This document shows, piece after piece, positions 26,629-35,247 of a stretch of 46,972 nt of DNA. The DNA lies in NCBI GenBank assembly GCA_035691285.1, contig DASSJI010000293.1:1-46972 (forward strand), read 5' to 3'. Below the pieces are notes generated by a model. It had not been told where the DNA came from and did no database searches. It saw nothing but the letters and a program-made list of their open reading frames with translations. This DNA is from DATFEN01 sp035691285. GTDB taxonomy: Bacteria; Acidobacteriota; Vicinamibacteria; Fen-336. A program made the position numbers and the translations under genes. Every line of letters begins with the position of its first letter. The first letter of the stretch is position 1.

Positions 26629-26646
26629 GGGCTCGTCGGCGAGCCC
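26629..26646 (-). terminator. hairpin between rpsU and the zinc-ribbon gene
   Basis: A perfect 7-bp stem GGGCTCG/CGAGCCC with a TCGG tetraloop lies 17 bases past the rpsU stop. It lacks a T-run, so it may attenuate or protect the rpsU message rather than end it. Confidence 0.4.
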
Positions 26647-26662
26647 CGGGGGAAGGTGGGTG

Positions 26663-26860
26663 CTACTCGCCCTCGCGGCGCAGCTTCTTGCGGTTGCGCT
26701 TGCGGGCGAGCGCCTGCTTGGCGCGCCGTCTGTCGCCGGGCTTCAGGTAGAAGCTGTGCTTCTTGATGTCCTTGATGATGTCTTCCTGCTGGACCTTGCG
26801 TTTGAAGCGGCGAAGGGCGTTTTCGATCGATTCGCCCTCCTGGATCTTGATCTCCGCCAA
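26663..26860 (-). CDS. rpsU: 30S ribosomal protein S21
   Basis: 65 residues, the normal size. It joins the small subunit near the 16S 3' end and the anti-Shine-Dalgarno. The N-terminal EGESIENALRRFKRKVQQE and the basic tail RRRAKQALARKRNRKKLRR are diagnostic. It has its own promoter (26905-26933) and a leader of about 40 bases. Divergent from rsmI. The dnaG/rpoD genes that often follow rpsU are absent. Confidence 0.95.
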   Translation of the reverse strand: MAEIKIQEGESIENALRRFKRKVQQEDIIKDIKKHSFYLKPGDRRRAKQALARKRNRKKLRREGE

Positions 26861-26904
26861 ACTGAATGCACCCCCACTCCGCCCTGGCCGGGCTCGAACG
26901 GATG

Positions 26905-26933
26905 ATCGTAGGCGAGGATCCGCACGCAGTCAA
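26905..26933 (-). promoter_or_regulatory. sigma-70-type promoter of rpsU
   Basis: Minus-strand TTGACT (26933-26928), 17-bp spacer, TACGAT (26910-26905). The predicted start of transcription is near 26898. Confidence 0.65.
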
Positions 26934-26951
26934 TTATCATCGGCCACAGCG

Positions 26952-27794
26952 ATGGCCCTGCCCGGCACCCTCTACGTCGTGGCCACGCCGATCGGGAACC
27001 TCGAGGACGTGACGCTGCGGGCGCTCCGCGTCCTCCGCGAGGTGGACCTCGTGGCCTGCGAGGACACCCGACGCACCGGGCGGTTGCTGAAAGCGCACGG
27101 GATTCCGGCCCGGACCACCTCCTTCTTCGAGCACAACGAGCGCTGGAAGGGCGACCGCCTCCTCGACGAGCTCCGCGCGGGCCGCAGCGTCGCACTCGTG
27201 TCCGACGCCGGGACCCCGGGGATCTCGGATCCCGGCTTCCGCCTGGTGCGCGACGCCCGCGCAGCGGGCCTTCCGGTCGTGCCGGTCCCGGGGCCGAGCG
27301 CGGCGATCGCGGCGCTTTCGGTCTCCGGCCTGCCGACGGACCGCTTCCTCTTCGTCGGCTTCCTGCCGTCGCGCGCCGGAGCGCGGCGGCGCGCCCTCGA
27401 GGCTCTGCAGGACCGTACCGAGACCCTCGTCGTCTACGAGTCGCCCGTGCGCCTCAGGGACACGCTCGTCGACCTGGCGGCGGTCCTGGGCGACCGGGAG
27501 GCGTTCCTGTGCCGCGAGGCGACCAAGGTGCACGAGGAATACCGGCGAGCGCCTCTCGTGGCCCTCGGCGTGGCGCTCGCAGAGCAGGAGGACGTCAAGG
27601 GAGAGGTGGTGCTGGTGATCGCCGGGCGCGGCGAGGACGAGGCCCGCACCGACGAATCGCCCGAAGCCGTCTTCCGGCGCTTGTTCGAGGGCGGCCTGGG
27701 CCGCCGCGAGGCGGCGAAGCGGGCGGCCCGGCTCACGGGCCTGCCGGCCCGCGAGGTCTATCGTCGAACCCTCGGCTCGCAACGACGCGATTGA
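26952..27794 (+). CDS. rsmI: 16S rRNA (cytidine(1402)-2'-O)-methyltransferase
   Basis: 280 residues of the tetrapyrrole-methylase fold. RsmI adds the 2'-O-methyl group to C1402 in the decoding centre using S-adenosylmethionine. TLYVVATPIGNLEDVTLRAL, CEDTRRTGRLL, VSDAGTPGISDPGF and VPGPSAAIAALSVSGL are family hallmarks, and the C-terminal helical domain (GLGRREAAKRAARLTGL) is present. The ATG at 26952 is chosen because it precedes the first conserved strand by a few residues. The gene is divergent from rpsU, so the two ribosome-related genes share a 91-bp intergenic region. Confidence 0.95.
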   Translation: MALPGTLYVVATPIGNLEDVTLRALRVLREVDLVACEDTRRTGRLLKAHGIPARTTSFFEHNERWKGDRLLDELRAGRSVALVSDAGTPGISDPGFRLVRDARAAGLPVVPVPGPSAAIAALSVSGLPTDRFLFVGFLPSRAGARRRALEALQDRTETLVVYESPVRLRDTLVDLAAVLGDREAFLCREATKVHEEYRRAPLVALGVALAEQEDVKGEVVLVIAGRGEDEARTDESPEAVFRRLFEGGLGRREAAKRAARLTGLPAREVYRRTLGSQRRD

Positions 27795-27834
27795 CACCCG
27801 CGTCGCTCCCGTGGCAGTTTGTGCCGGCCCCGAC

Positions 27835-29124
27835 ATGAGAGTCCTGGTCGTCGGCAACGGCGGACGCGAGCACGCCCTGGCCTGGAAGATCAAGCAGAGC
27901 CCGCTCCTGACCGAGCTCTACTGCGCTCCCGGCAACGCCGGGATGGCGGAGCTGGCCGACTGCGTGCCGATCGACACGTCCAACATCGTCGAGGTCGCCG
28001 ACTTCGCCCAGACCATCAAGGCGGACCTCACGGTCGTGGGACCCGAGCTGCCGATGGTGCTGGGCATCGCCGACGAGTTCGCGCGGCGCGGCCTGCTCAT
28101 CTTCTCGCCCAGCCGCGTCGCCGCGGAGATCGAGGGTTCGAAGGCCTTCGCCCGGGAGTTCATGAGCCGTCACAAGATCCCGTCGCCGGCCTACCAGGTC
28201 TGCCAGTCCCCCGAGGAGGCGATGGCCGCGGTGAAGAAGCCGCCGTTCGGCTTCCCGATGGTGATCAAGGCCGACGGGCTCGCGTCCGGCAAGGGCACGA
28301 TCCTGGCCCAGGATGAAGCCGAGGCGAAGGCCGCCGTGGACTTGATGATGACCGAGAAGAAGTTCGGCAGCGCCGGGAACCGCCTCGTGATCGAGGAGTT
28401 CCTGTCGGGGGAGGAGATCTCCTTCCTGGTGCTGTCGGACGGCGCGCGAGTGGTTCCCTTGATGTCCGCCCAGGACCACAAGCGCGTGCGCGACGGCGAT
28501 GTCGGCCCGAACACCGGCGGCATGGGAGCCGTGTCGCCGGCCACCAACATGACCGTGGACGCCCACAAGCAGATCATGCAGGAGGCGGTGCTGCCCACCG
28601 TCGCCGGCATGGCCGCCGAGGGCCGGCGCTACCAGGGCACGCTCTACGCGGGCGTGATGATGACCGACGAGGGGCCGAAGGTCCTGGAGTACAACGCGCG
28701 CTTCGGCGACCCCGAGACCCAGGCCATCCTCGTGCGCATGAAGTCCGACATCGTGCCGATCCTCGTCGGCGTCGCGCAGGGTCAGCTCAAGGACACGAAG
28801 ATCGAGTGGGCCAAGGAGCCCTCGGCGTGCGTGGTCGTCGCCGCGAAGGGATATCCGGAGGCCCCCGAGACCGGCCAGGCCATCTCGGGCCTCGAGGCGC
28901 TGAAGGGCCTCTCGGACGTCGTGGCGTTCCATGCCGGCACCGGCAGGAAGGACGACGCGACGGTGACGACCGGCGGACGCGTGCTGGGCGTGACGGCGCT
29001 CGGCGCCAACCTCGAGGCGGCGATCCAGCGCGCCTACGAGGCCGTCGCCAAGATCTCCTTCGCCGGCATGCACTACCGGCAGGACATCGGCAAGAGGGCG
29101 CTCGCCCGGCTGCAGGCGCGCTGA
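27835..29124 (+). CDS. purD: phosphoribosylamine-glycine ligase
   Basis: 429 residues of the ATP-grasp superfamily, second step of de novo purine synthesis (glycinamide ribonucleotide formation). VLVVGNGGREHALAWK is the N-terminal nucleotide-like fold; GLASGKGTILAQ is the glycine-rich ATP loop; GPNTGGMGAVSP and LEYNARFGDPETQ are diagnostic for PurD. A TTGACA at 27791-27796 overlaps the rsmI stop codon, but no good -10 follows, so transcription may continue from rsmI. The ATG at 27835 precedes the conserved N-terminus directly; a GTG 24 bases upstream is less likely. Confidence 0.97.
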   Translation: MRVLVVGNGGREHALAWKIKQSPLLTELYCAPGNAGMAELADCVPIDTSNIVEVADFAQTIKADLTVVGPELPMVLGIADEFARRGLLIFSPSRVAAEIEGSKAFAREFMSRHKIPSPAYQVCQSPEEAMAAVKKPPFGFPMVIKADGLASGKGTILAQDEAEAKAAVDLMMTEKKFGSAGNRLVIEEFLSGEEISFLVLSDGARVVPLMSAQDHKRVRDGDVGPNTGGMGAVSPATNMTVDAHKQIMQEAVLPTVAGMAAEGRRYQGTLYAGVMMTDEGPKVLEYNARFGDPETQAILVRMKSDIVPILVGVAQGQLKDTKIEWAKEPSACVVVAAKGYPEAPETGQAISGLEALKGLSDVVAFHAGTGRKDDATVTTGGRVLGVTALGANLEAAIQRAYEAVAKISFAGMHYRQDIGKRALARLQAR

Positions 29125-29126
29125 GC

Positions 29127-29644
<518 letters not shown>

Positions 29645-29648
<4 letters not shown>

Positions 29649-30823
29649 AAGAACCCCACCTGATATCGCAGCACGTCCACGACGCCGGCATCGGGCGTGT
29701 GCCCGGGGCGCGTCTCCAGGGCCTGCCCGTCGCTGTCCACGATGCCCTGGAGGAGCAGGAGCTCGACCTGCCGGCCGGGCCGAAGGCGATTGCCGGGATC
29801 GACGATGAGCGCCCGACGCCCTCCGTCGTAGTTCATCCGCACACCGTCGAACTCGCGGTCGCCCGGCATCGGCCGGCCGGCGTAGCGCAGCACGACCTTG
29901 CCCCGGAAGCTGTTCTCGTCCATGTCGTTGCTGAACTGCACGGCGAAGCGCGTGTCGCCGGGCACGTCGAGGTCGCCGTCCAGGGGCAGCGCGAAGACCA
30001 CCACCGGCGAACGCCTCGGCCGCTCGGGTGGCGGAGGGGGCGGCTGCGCCTGCGCGGCCGGCCTCGGCTCCGTCGTCAGGACGACCTTCTGCGCCACGAC
30101 GCACGTGGCGCCGCGGCGCGTCTCGACCCGACCGGTGACTTCGAGCCACTTGCCCGTGTCGCGCTTGAGCGAGGGATCGAGCTCGAAGCCGTCGCCCTTG
30201 GGCTTCCTGCCGGTGATCCACACCGCGAAGAGCTCGTCCTTCAGGACCCAGTCCGAGCGGCCGCTCTGGCTGCGGGTCGGCAGGTCGCCGAACAGGTTGC
30301 GGCCGCGGAACTGTCCGACCACCTTGACGAGCCGTCCGTCGTAGCGCCCCGGCCGCGTCACGAGCGTCTCGAGGCTGAAGGCCTCGGCCTTGGCGAGGGT
30401 CTCCTTGGGAGCGTCGCCGCCGATGAAGGCCCAGAACCGGATGAGGCCTGCGGCCGTGGCCGTGCCCGTCGGGTCGGTCACGCTCGTCCTGAGGAAGGCG
30501 CCCGTCACTTCGACGTCCTGGCCGAACAGCGTCCGCGCCTCGGCCTCCCATCCCGCTCCGATCTCCGAGACAGGGACGATCACCACGCGTGAGCCGAACC
30601 CGTCCTGGAGTACGTAGTTCCTGAGGCTTTCCAGGACGAGACGGCCGTGGGTGCGCACGGCGCGGTCGAAGTACGAGTCCGGGCTCTGGACGAGGTCGGT
30701 GAGGCTGACGTCGACCGGCTCGCCGTAGCGCATCTCGTACTGGTTCAAGGGGGTGCCGAGCTCGACCTGTTGCGAGGCCGCGGGCATCGCGAGCAGGCAC
30801 AGCGCGGCGCCGAGCGGCCTCAT
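29645..30823 (-). CDS. secreted protein with Ig-like domain
   Basis: 392 residues with a signal peptide (LGAALCLLAMPAASQQ). The middle is mostly beta and contains two similar blocks, SYFDRAVRTHGRLV with a following LRNYVLQDG, and RYDGRLVKVVGQF with WVLKDELFAVW, that look like tandem OB-like repeats. A Pro-rich linker (about 275-285) leads to a C-terminal bacterial Ig-like domain of the Big_5 type (TRFAVQFSNDMDENSFRGK, VLRYAGRP). No enzymatic motif is seen. Probably periplasmic or cell-surface; function unknown. A TATACT/TACTAT stretch at 30831-30839 may be its -10, giving a very short leader. Confidence 0.65.
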
Positions 30824-30880
30824 GCCTCCGAGTATAGTAGGATCGCCCGACTCCCAAGAGCGCCCCAGAGGAGAGAGAGC

Positions 30881-33088
30881 ATGGCCCAGGAAGATCAAGC
30901 GGCCGACTTCACGCCGTACGTGCCGGACTCGGCCGAGCTTCCCGAGTTCACGTTCCGCGCCGTGGCGCTCGGGATCATCTTCGGGATCATCTTCGGCGCG
31001 GTGACCGTCTATGTCGGCCTGCGCGCGGGCCTCACCGTGGCCGCCTCGATCCCGATCGCGGTGCTCTCGATCAGCCTGCTGCGCGCCCTCGGCCGCGCGA
31101 CGATCCTGGAGAACAACATCGTCCAGACCACCGGTTCGGCGGGCGAATCGGTGGCCGGCGGCGTCATCTTCACGTTGCCGGCGCTCATCTTCCTGGGCTT
31201 CTCCCTCGAGTACTCGCGGACGCTGCTCCTCGCCCTGATCGGCGGCTGGCTCGGCGTCCTGTTCATGATCCCGCTGCGCCGCCAGCTGATCGTCAAGGAG
31301 CACGGCAACCTGCTCTATCCGGAGGGCACGGCGTGCGCCGACGTGCTGGTCGCTGGCGAGAAGGGCGGCTCGTTCGCGGGGCGCGTGTTCAGCGGCCTGG
31401 GCCTGGGCAGCCTCTACACGCTGCTCCAGAACAGCAACGCTTTCGCCGTGCTCAGGGAGGAGCCCCAGTACAACCCGTCGTGGCTCCCGGGCGCTTCGCC
31501 TCGCGCGACGATCACCTCCGAGTATCTCGGCGTCGGGTACATCATCGGCCCCAGGGTCGCGGGCGTGATCTTCGCCGGCGGCATCTTCTCCTGGATGGTG
31601 ATGATGCCGGCGATCAAGTTCTTCGGCAGCGGCGTGCCGGGCCCCATCTATCCGGGCACGATACCCATCGCCGACATGGGTCCGCGCGACATCTGGATCA
31701 CCTACATCCGGCCCATGGGTGCGGGCGCCGTGGCTGCCGCCGGCCTCATCACGCTGATCAAGACCGTTCCGACGATCGTCGCGGCCTTGAAGGCCGGCCT
31801 CGCCGACCTCAAGAAACGGGGCGATGCCGCCGCGGCCGGCACGGGGCGGACCGCACGCGACCTGAGCACCTCCCTCGTGGTCGTGGGCTCGGCGGCCATC
31901 GTCCTCTTCATGTGCGCCTTCCTGACGCTGAAGCCGGTCCCGGGCACGAACACCAGCCTCTTCGCGAACCTGCTGGCCTCGGTGCTGGTCGTGGTCTTCG
32001 GGTTCCTGTTCGTGACCGTTTCGTCGCGCATCGTGGGGCTCATCGGCACCTCGGCGAACCCGATCTCGGGCATGGCCATCGCCACGCTGATGGCGACCTG
32101 CGGCCTGTTCCTGATCCTGGGCTGGACCGCGCCGGCGTTCGCGGCCCTGGCCCTCACGATCGGCGGCACCGTCTGCATCGCGGCGGCCAACGCAGGGAAC
32201 ACGTCGCAGGACCTCAAGACCGGCTTCCTGGTGGGAGCCACGCCCGCGGCGCAGCAGAAGGGGCTGTTCCTCGGCGTCGCCACCTCCTGCCTGGTCATCG
32301 GCGTGACTCTCATCCTGATGAACAAGGGGCTCGAGAGCTTCGAGAAGCGCGACTTCGCCGTGGACCTAGCGCAGCTCCCCGAGGGCGTCACCGTCGAGAA
32401 CCCGGCTTTCGAGCATGCGGGCCGCACCTACACGCTGCTCAACGTGATCGGCTCTCCCTCGGTCCCGCAGGGCAAGTACCTGCTCGACGCCGGTACGGGG
32501 CGCGTGGAGCTCCAGTGGATCCAGGGCATCGGCAGCGACAAGGCGCCGGCGCCCCAGGCGCAGCTCATGTCCACCGTCATCAACGGAATCCTGACCCGGA
32601 AGCTGCCCTGGGGCCTCGTGTTCCTCGGCGTGTTCCTCGTGATCGCGGTCGAGCTCCTGGGAATTCGCTCGCTCAGCTTCGCCGTGGGCTCCTACCTGTC
32701 GATCGGAACGACGGCCGCGATCTTCGCCGGCGGGCTCGTGCGCTGGCTGGCCGAGCGCGACCAGCCCGCGAAGAAGGCCGACGACGAGACGAGCCCTGGA
32801 GCGCTCTACGCCAGCGGCCTGATCGCCGCCGGCGGCATCGTCGGGTTGCTGGCGATCGTCCTCCGGCTGCTCGGGATCTCGGACAGGATCAACTTCGCGA
32901 CGCTCGTCGTGGCTCCCGTCGAGGCGGCACGCGTCGCGGCAGAGAAGGTCGGGCAGCCCTTGGAGCTGACCTTCGGCCAGCACGCGGCGCTGGTCCTCCA
33001 CAGCCCGTGGGTCGGCATGCTCGCCTTCGCCGCCCTGGCCTTCTCCCTCTACCACTTCGCCCGCAAGCCCCTCGAAGGCGCGAGGTAG
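30881..33088 (+). CDS. OPT family oligopeptide transporter
   Basis: 735 residues with about 14-16 TM helices. The family pattern is clear: ELTFRA-like PEFTFRAVALGIIFG, a first hairpin with GLRAGLTVAASIPIAVLS, ENNIVQTTGSAGESVAGG, and YPEGTACADVL. OPT members take up oligopeptides or metal chelates by proton symport. A soluble insertion of about 75 residues (around 495-570) lies between two TM helices and differs from short family members. The ATG has GAGGAG a few bases upstream. The substrate is not predictable. It is a lone gene between the Ig-like gene and the sRNA-like locus. Confidence 0.92.
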   Translation: MAQEDQAADFTPYVPDSAELPEFTFRAVALGIIFGIIFGAVTVYVGLRAGLTVAASIPIAVLSISLLRALGRATILENNIVQTTGSAGESVAGGVIFTLPALIFLGFSLEYSRTLLLALIGGWLGVLFMIPLRRQLIVKEHGNLLYPEGTACADVLVAGEKGGSFAGRVFSGLGLGSLYTLLQNSNAFAVLREEPQYNPSWLPGASPRATITSEYLGVGYIIGPRVAGVIFAGGIFSWMVMMPAIKFFGSGVPGPIYPGTIPIADMGPRDIWITYIRPMGAGAVAAAGLITLIKTVPTIVAALKAGLADLKKRGDAAAAGTGRTARDLSTSLVVVGSAAIVLFMCAFLTLKPVPGTNTSLFANLLASVLVVVFGFLFVTVSSRIVGLIGTSANPISGMAIATLMATCGLFLILGWTAPAFAALALTIGGTVCIAAANAGNTSQDLKTGFLVGATPAAQQKGLFLGVATSCLVIGVTLILMNKGLESFEKRDFAVDLAQLPEGVTVENPAFEHAGRTYTLLNVIGSPSVPQGKYLLDAGTGRVELQWIQGIGSDKAPAPQAQLMSTVINGILTRKLPWGLVFLGVFLVIAVELLGIRSLSFAVGSYLSIGTTAAIFAGGLVRWLAERDQPAKKADDETSPGALYASGLIAAGGIVGLLAIVLRLLGISDRINFATLVVAPVEAARVAAEKVGQPLELTFGQHAALVLHSPWVGMLAFAALAFSLYHFARKPLEGAR

Positions 33089-33111
33089 GTTCAGCGAGGG
33101 TCTCCAGGAAC

Positions 33112-33147
33112 ACAAAAGCCCCGGAGAGGTTTCCCACTCTCCGGGGC
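33112..33147 (-). terminator. intrinsic terminator of a minus-strand transcript
   Basis: An 11-bp perfect stem (33118-33128 pairs with 33137-33147) with an 8-base loop. On the minus strand it is followed by CTTTTGTG, a rho-independent signature. On the plus strand no T-run follows, so it is not the OPT gene's terminator. Confidence 0.75.
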
Positions 33148-33285
33148 CCGGTCAGCTGTTGGGATTCGCCAGGTCGTTTACGGCCTGAGCGGCCCCCCTG
33201 CCGAGTTCGGGACCGATCCGAGATCGGTGAGGAGGCATCCAGTCACGTGCTGTTCCACGGTTGTCCTGCGCTTATGGCCAAAGAC

Positions 33286-33327
33286 CTAAGCGGCAGCCAC
33301 CTCGCGGGGTTTATGGCAACTGTCCAC
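33286..33327 (-). CDS. 13-codon reading frame in the small transcript
   Basis: GTG (33327-33325) to TAG (33288-33286), reading MDSCHKPREVAAA, with a maximal Shine-Dalgarno at proper spacing. After the TAG the same frame stays open for 35 more codons to TAA at 33178. It may be a leader peptide, a ribosome-capture decoy or chance. Confidence 0.4.
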   Translation of the reverse strand: MDSCHKPREVAAA

Positions 33328-33355
33328 TGGACCACCTCCTTTCTCGCGTGAGGCG

Positions 33356-33385
33356 AGTGTACGGACCGCGGCTTCGGGCTGTCAA
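33356..33385 (-). promoter_or_regulatory. strong sigma-70-type promoter of the small transcript
   Basis: Minus-strand TTGACA (33385-33380), 18-bp spacer, TACACT (33361-33356). Predicted start of transcription is near 33349, just before the extended Shine-Dalgarno. Confidence 0.65.
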
Positions 33386-33480
33386 GGGGGAAAGTACAAG
33401 CGCTCGCGGCCCGCACGCGCCGAGATACCAAAGATGGTGTCCCGACGCGCGGCAGCGCCACTCGCGCTGCGGCCCCTCGC

Positions 33481-33510
33481 TTGACACTTCTCAAACGCGC
33501 ATGCTACCGT
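33481..33510 (+). promoter_or_regulatory. sigma-70-type promoter of the MBL-fold gene
   Basis: TTGACA at 33481-33486, 18-bp spacer, TACCGT at 33505-33510. It would give a leader of about 57 bases before the ATG at 33574. The stretch 33386-33480 shows nothing I can name. Confidence 0.55.
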
Positions 33511-33573
33511 GCTCGCTCGACCATCGCGTCCCGATAACCATCGTCCCATGAGAGACTTCGGTCGCTGGCCAGG

Positions 33574-34335
33574 ATGAAGCTCAAGGCACTGGGTTGCTAC
33601 GGCGGCAACATGCCCGACCATGGGATGACGTCCTTCCTGGTCAATGGGACCGTGTGTCTCGACGCGGGATGGGTCTCGAACGCGCTCTCGCTCAAGGAAC
33701 AGGAGAAGGTCAAGGACATCCTCATCTCGCATTCGCATCTCGACCACACCTGCACCCTGCCCTTCCTGATCGACAACAACTTCACGGCGCCCGGCTTCTC
33801 GCTCCGCATCTACTCGATCCCCGAGGTGGTCGCCTCGATGCGGAACCACCTCTTCAACAACCATACCTGGCCGGACTTCACCTGCCTCCCCAACGACCTG
33901 ACGCCCGTCTTGAAGCTCGTGGAGATAAAGCCCGAGGAGCCGTTCGTCGTCAACGGGATGACGATCCGCGCCGTGCGGGTCTCCCATAGCGTGCCGACCA
34001 CGGGCTACGTCCTCGAGGAAAAGCGCGCGGCGCTGGCCTTCTCCAGCGACACCGGCCCGACGGACCGCTTCTGGCGGATCTGCAACGAGACGAAGCGCCT
34101 GAAGGCCGTGATCACCGAGTGCTCCTTCCCGGACGGCCTCCTGGAGCTGGCCCGCGTGTCCGGGCACTTGACGCCGCAGCTCCTCGACCAGGAGCTCGAG
34201 AAGCTCGAGCGGGATGTTCCGGTCTACCTCTACGGCTGCAAGCCGCGTCACATCCCGGTCATCCGCAACGAGGTGCGGATGCTGAAGCGGAAGAACATCC
34301 GCTTCCTCGTACAAGGGAGAACCTACAACTTCTAG
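33574..34335 (+). CDS. MBL-fold hydrolase, class II cyclic-nucleotide phosphodiesterase-like
   Basis: 253 residues, one metallo-beta-lactamase fold. The metal site is HSHLDH with His53, His55, Asp57 and His58, then His138 (RVSHSVPTTGYV), Asp159 (FSSDTGPTD) and His226 (PRHIPVI). His198 in SGHLTPQLL resembles the conserved GHL of class II cAMP phosphodiesterases. The pattern and length fit that class better than ribonuclease Z or glyoxalase II. It likely hydrolyses a phosphodiester in the cytoplasm; which one is not certain. Its TAG overlaps the ftsX stop as CTAG. ATG chosen from the first conserved strand. Confidence 0.8.
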   Translation: MKLKALGCYGGNMPDHGMTSFLVNGTVCLDAGWVSNALSLKEQEKVKDILISHSHLDHTCTLPFLIDNNFTAPGFSLRIYSIPEVVASMRNHLFNNHTWPDFTCLPNDLTPVLKLVEIKPEEPFVVNGMTIRAVRVSHSVPTTGYVLEEKRAALAFSSDTGPTDRFWRICNETKRLKAVITECSFPDGLLELARVSGHLTPQLLDQELEKLERDVPVYLYGCKPRHIPVIRNEVRMLKRKNIRFLVQGRTYNF

Positions 34336-35225
34336 ACCTGGCTCCTCCCGAGGCTGACGAGACTTCCCACGAGACCGACGACCATGCCGCCCAGGACGAG
34401 CCCGAGGCACACCTCGGTGGGCAGCAGCAGCGCGCTGCGGCCGAGGAGCTCCGAGGCCGCGATCACGTCCCGGGCCAGCACGCGAATCGCGGCGTAGAGG
34501 AGGCCGACGGCCAGCAGCCCGCCGAGGCCGCCCTGGAGCATTCCCTCGACGACGAAGGGGCCGCGCACGTAAGCGCGCGTCGCGCCCACGAGGCGCATGA
34601 TGTCGAGCTCGTCCTGCCGGGCGTAGACCGTCAGCCGGATCACGTTCGAGATGGTGAACACGCCGGCGAGGGCGAGAATGCCGCCCAGGATCCCCCCGAG
34701 GCCGCGCACGAGTCGCACGGCCGTCGCGAGGCGCTGGATCCACAGCAGGTCGTACTGCACCTCTTCGACGCCGGGCGCCGCCTGCAGCTCTCCCGCCAGC
34801 CGCTGCACTTCCACGGCCGACTGGCGTTCGGGCTTCAAGGTGATCTCGAGGGATTCGGGGAACGGGTTCTCGCCCAGATCGTCGGGAAGCGTTCGGAGAT
34901 CGCGGAACAGCGCCTTGAAGCGCGCGAGGGCCTCGTCGCGGCTCACCGCCGTGAAGGACGCCACGGCCGGATCCGCCTGGAGCCGCTCCACCAGGAGGGC
35001 GCGCGCGCGGGGATCGATGCCGTCACGGAGGTAGGCCGTGAGCTGGACCTTCTGGGTCCAGCGCGCGACCACCGCGTTGAGGTTGCTCGCGACGGCGAGG
35101 AAGGCGCCGAGCACGAACAGGCTCACGCCGATCGTGCCGATCGAGAGCGCGCTGATGAGCCGGCTGCGCAGCAGGCTGGTGAGCGCTTCCTCGAGGAAGT
35201 ACGCGAGGGCCCGCAGGGCCGGCAT
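34332..35225 (-). CDS. ftsX: cell division protein FtsX
   Basis: 297 residues with the FtsX plan: a TM helix at about 25-48 (ALSIGTIGVSLFVLGAFLAV), a periplasmic domain of about 110 residues, and three TM helices at the end. VQLTAYLRDGID and FTISNVIRLTVYARQDELDIMRLVGAT are family-typical. With FtsE it forms an ABC-like complex that drives septal peptidoglycan hydrolases. It lies apart from ftsE: a udk gene on the other strand sits between them. Its start is nine bases from a -10 TATAAT in a shared palindrome, so its transcript may be nearly leaderless. Confidence 0.94.
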   Translation of the reverse strand: MPALRALAYFLEEALTSLLRSRLISALSIGTIGVSLFVLGAFLAVASNLNAVVARWTQKVQLTAYLRDGIDPRARALLVERLQADPAVASFTAVSRDEALARFKALFRDLRTLPDDLGENPFPESLEITLKPERQSAVEVQRLAGELQAAPGVEEVQYDLLWIQRLATAVRLVRGLGGILGGILALAGVFTISNVIRLTVYARQDELDIMRLVGATRAYVRGPFVVEGMLQGGLGGLLAVGLLYAAIRVLARDVIAASELLGRSALLLPTEVCLGLVLGGMVVGLVGSLVSLGRSQV

Positions 35226-35229
35226 CGGC

Positions 35230-35247
35230 GCGGGATTATAATCCCGC
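35230..35247. promoter_or_regulatory. palindromic divergent promoter between ftsX and udk
   Basis: An 18-bp perfect palindrome, GCGGGATTATAATCCCGC, fills most of the 26-base gap. It holds a TATAAT on each strand (plus 35237-35242; minus 35240-35235), each nine bases from a start codon. It can be read as two overlapping -10 boxes or as an operator. Confidence 0.55.

Larger units (their letters stand above)
33112..33350 (-). ncRNA. stand-alone structured small RNA or small-ORF transcript
   Basis: About 240 nt on the minus strand bounded by a promoter (33356-33385) and an intrinsic terminator (33112-33147), in a region otherwise without genes. Near its 5' end is AAAGGAGGTGGTCC (33342-33329), complementary to the whole canonical 16S rRNA 3' tail except for one G-U wobble. 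A 13-codon frame follows 7 bases after the AGGAGG core. Two further hairpins are clear: CGCTTA/TAAGCG (33287-33292 with 33269-33274) around the frame's stop, and a perfect 7-bp ACCGATC/GATCGGT (33212-33228). A later GCCTCCT (33236-33230) could pair with AGGAGGT. I cannot match it to 6S, tmRNA, RNase P or SRP RNA. Confidence 0.6.

Noticed and set aside
27791..27820. TTGACA at the rsmI stop as a purD promoter
   Set aside because: Spacers of 17 or 18 bp give GCAGTT or CAGTTT, poor -10 boxes. Readthrough from rsmI is equally likely.
33243..33494. 83-codon minus-strand frame over the small-transcript promoter
   Set aside because: It runs through the -35/-10 and is in a different frame from the micro-ORF. 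No Shine-Dalgarno and no recognisable protein features.
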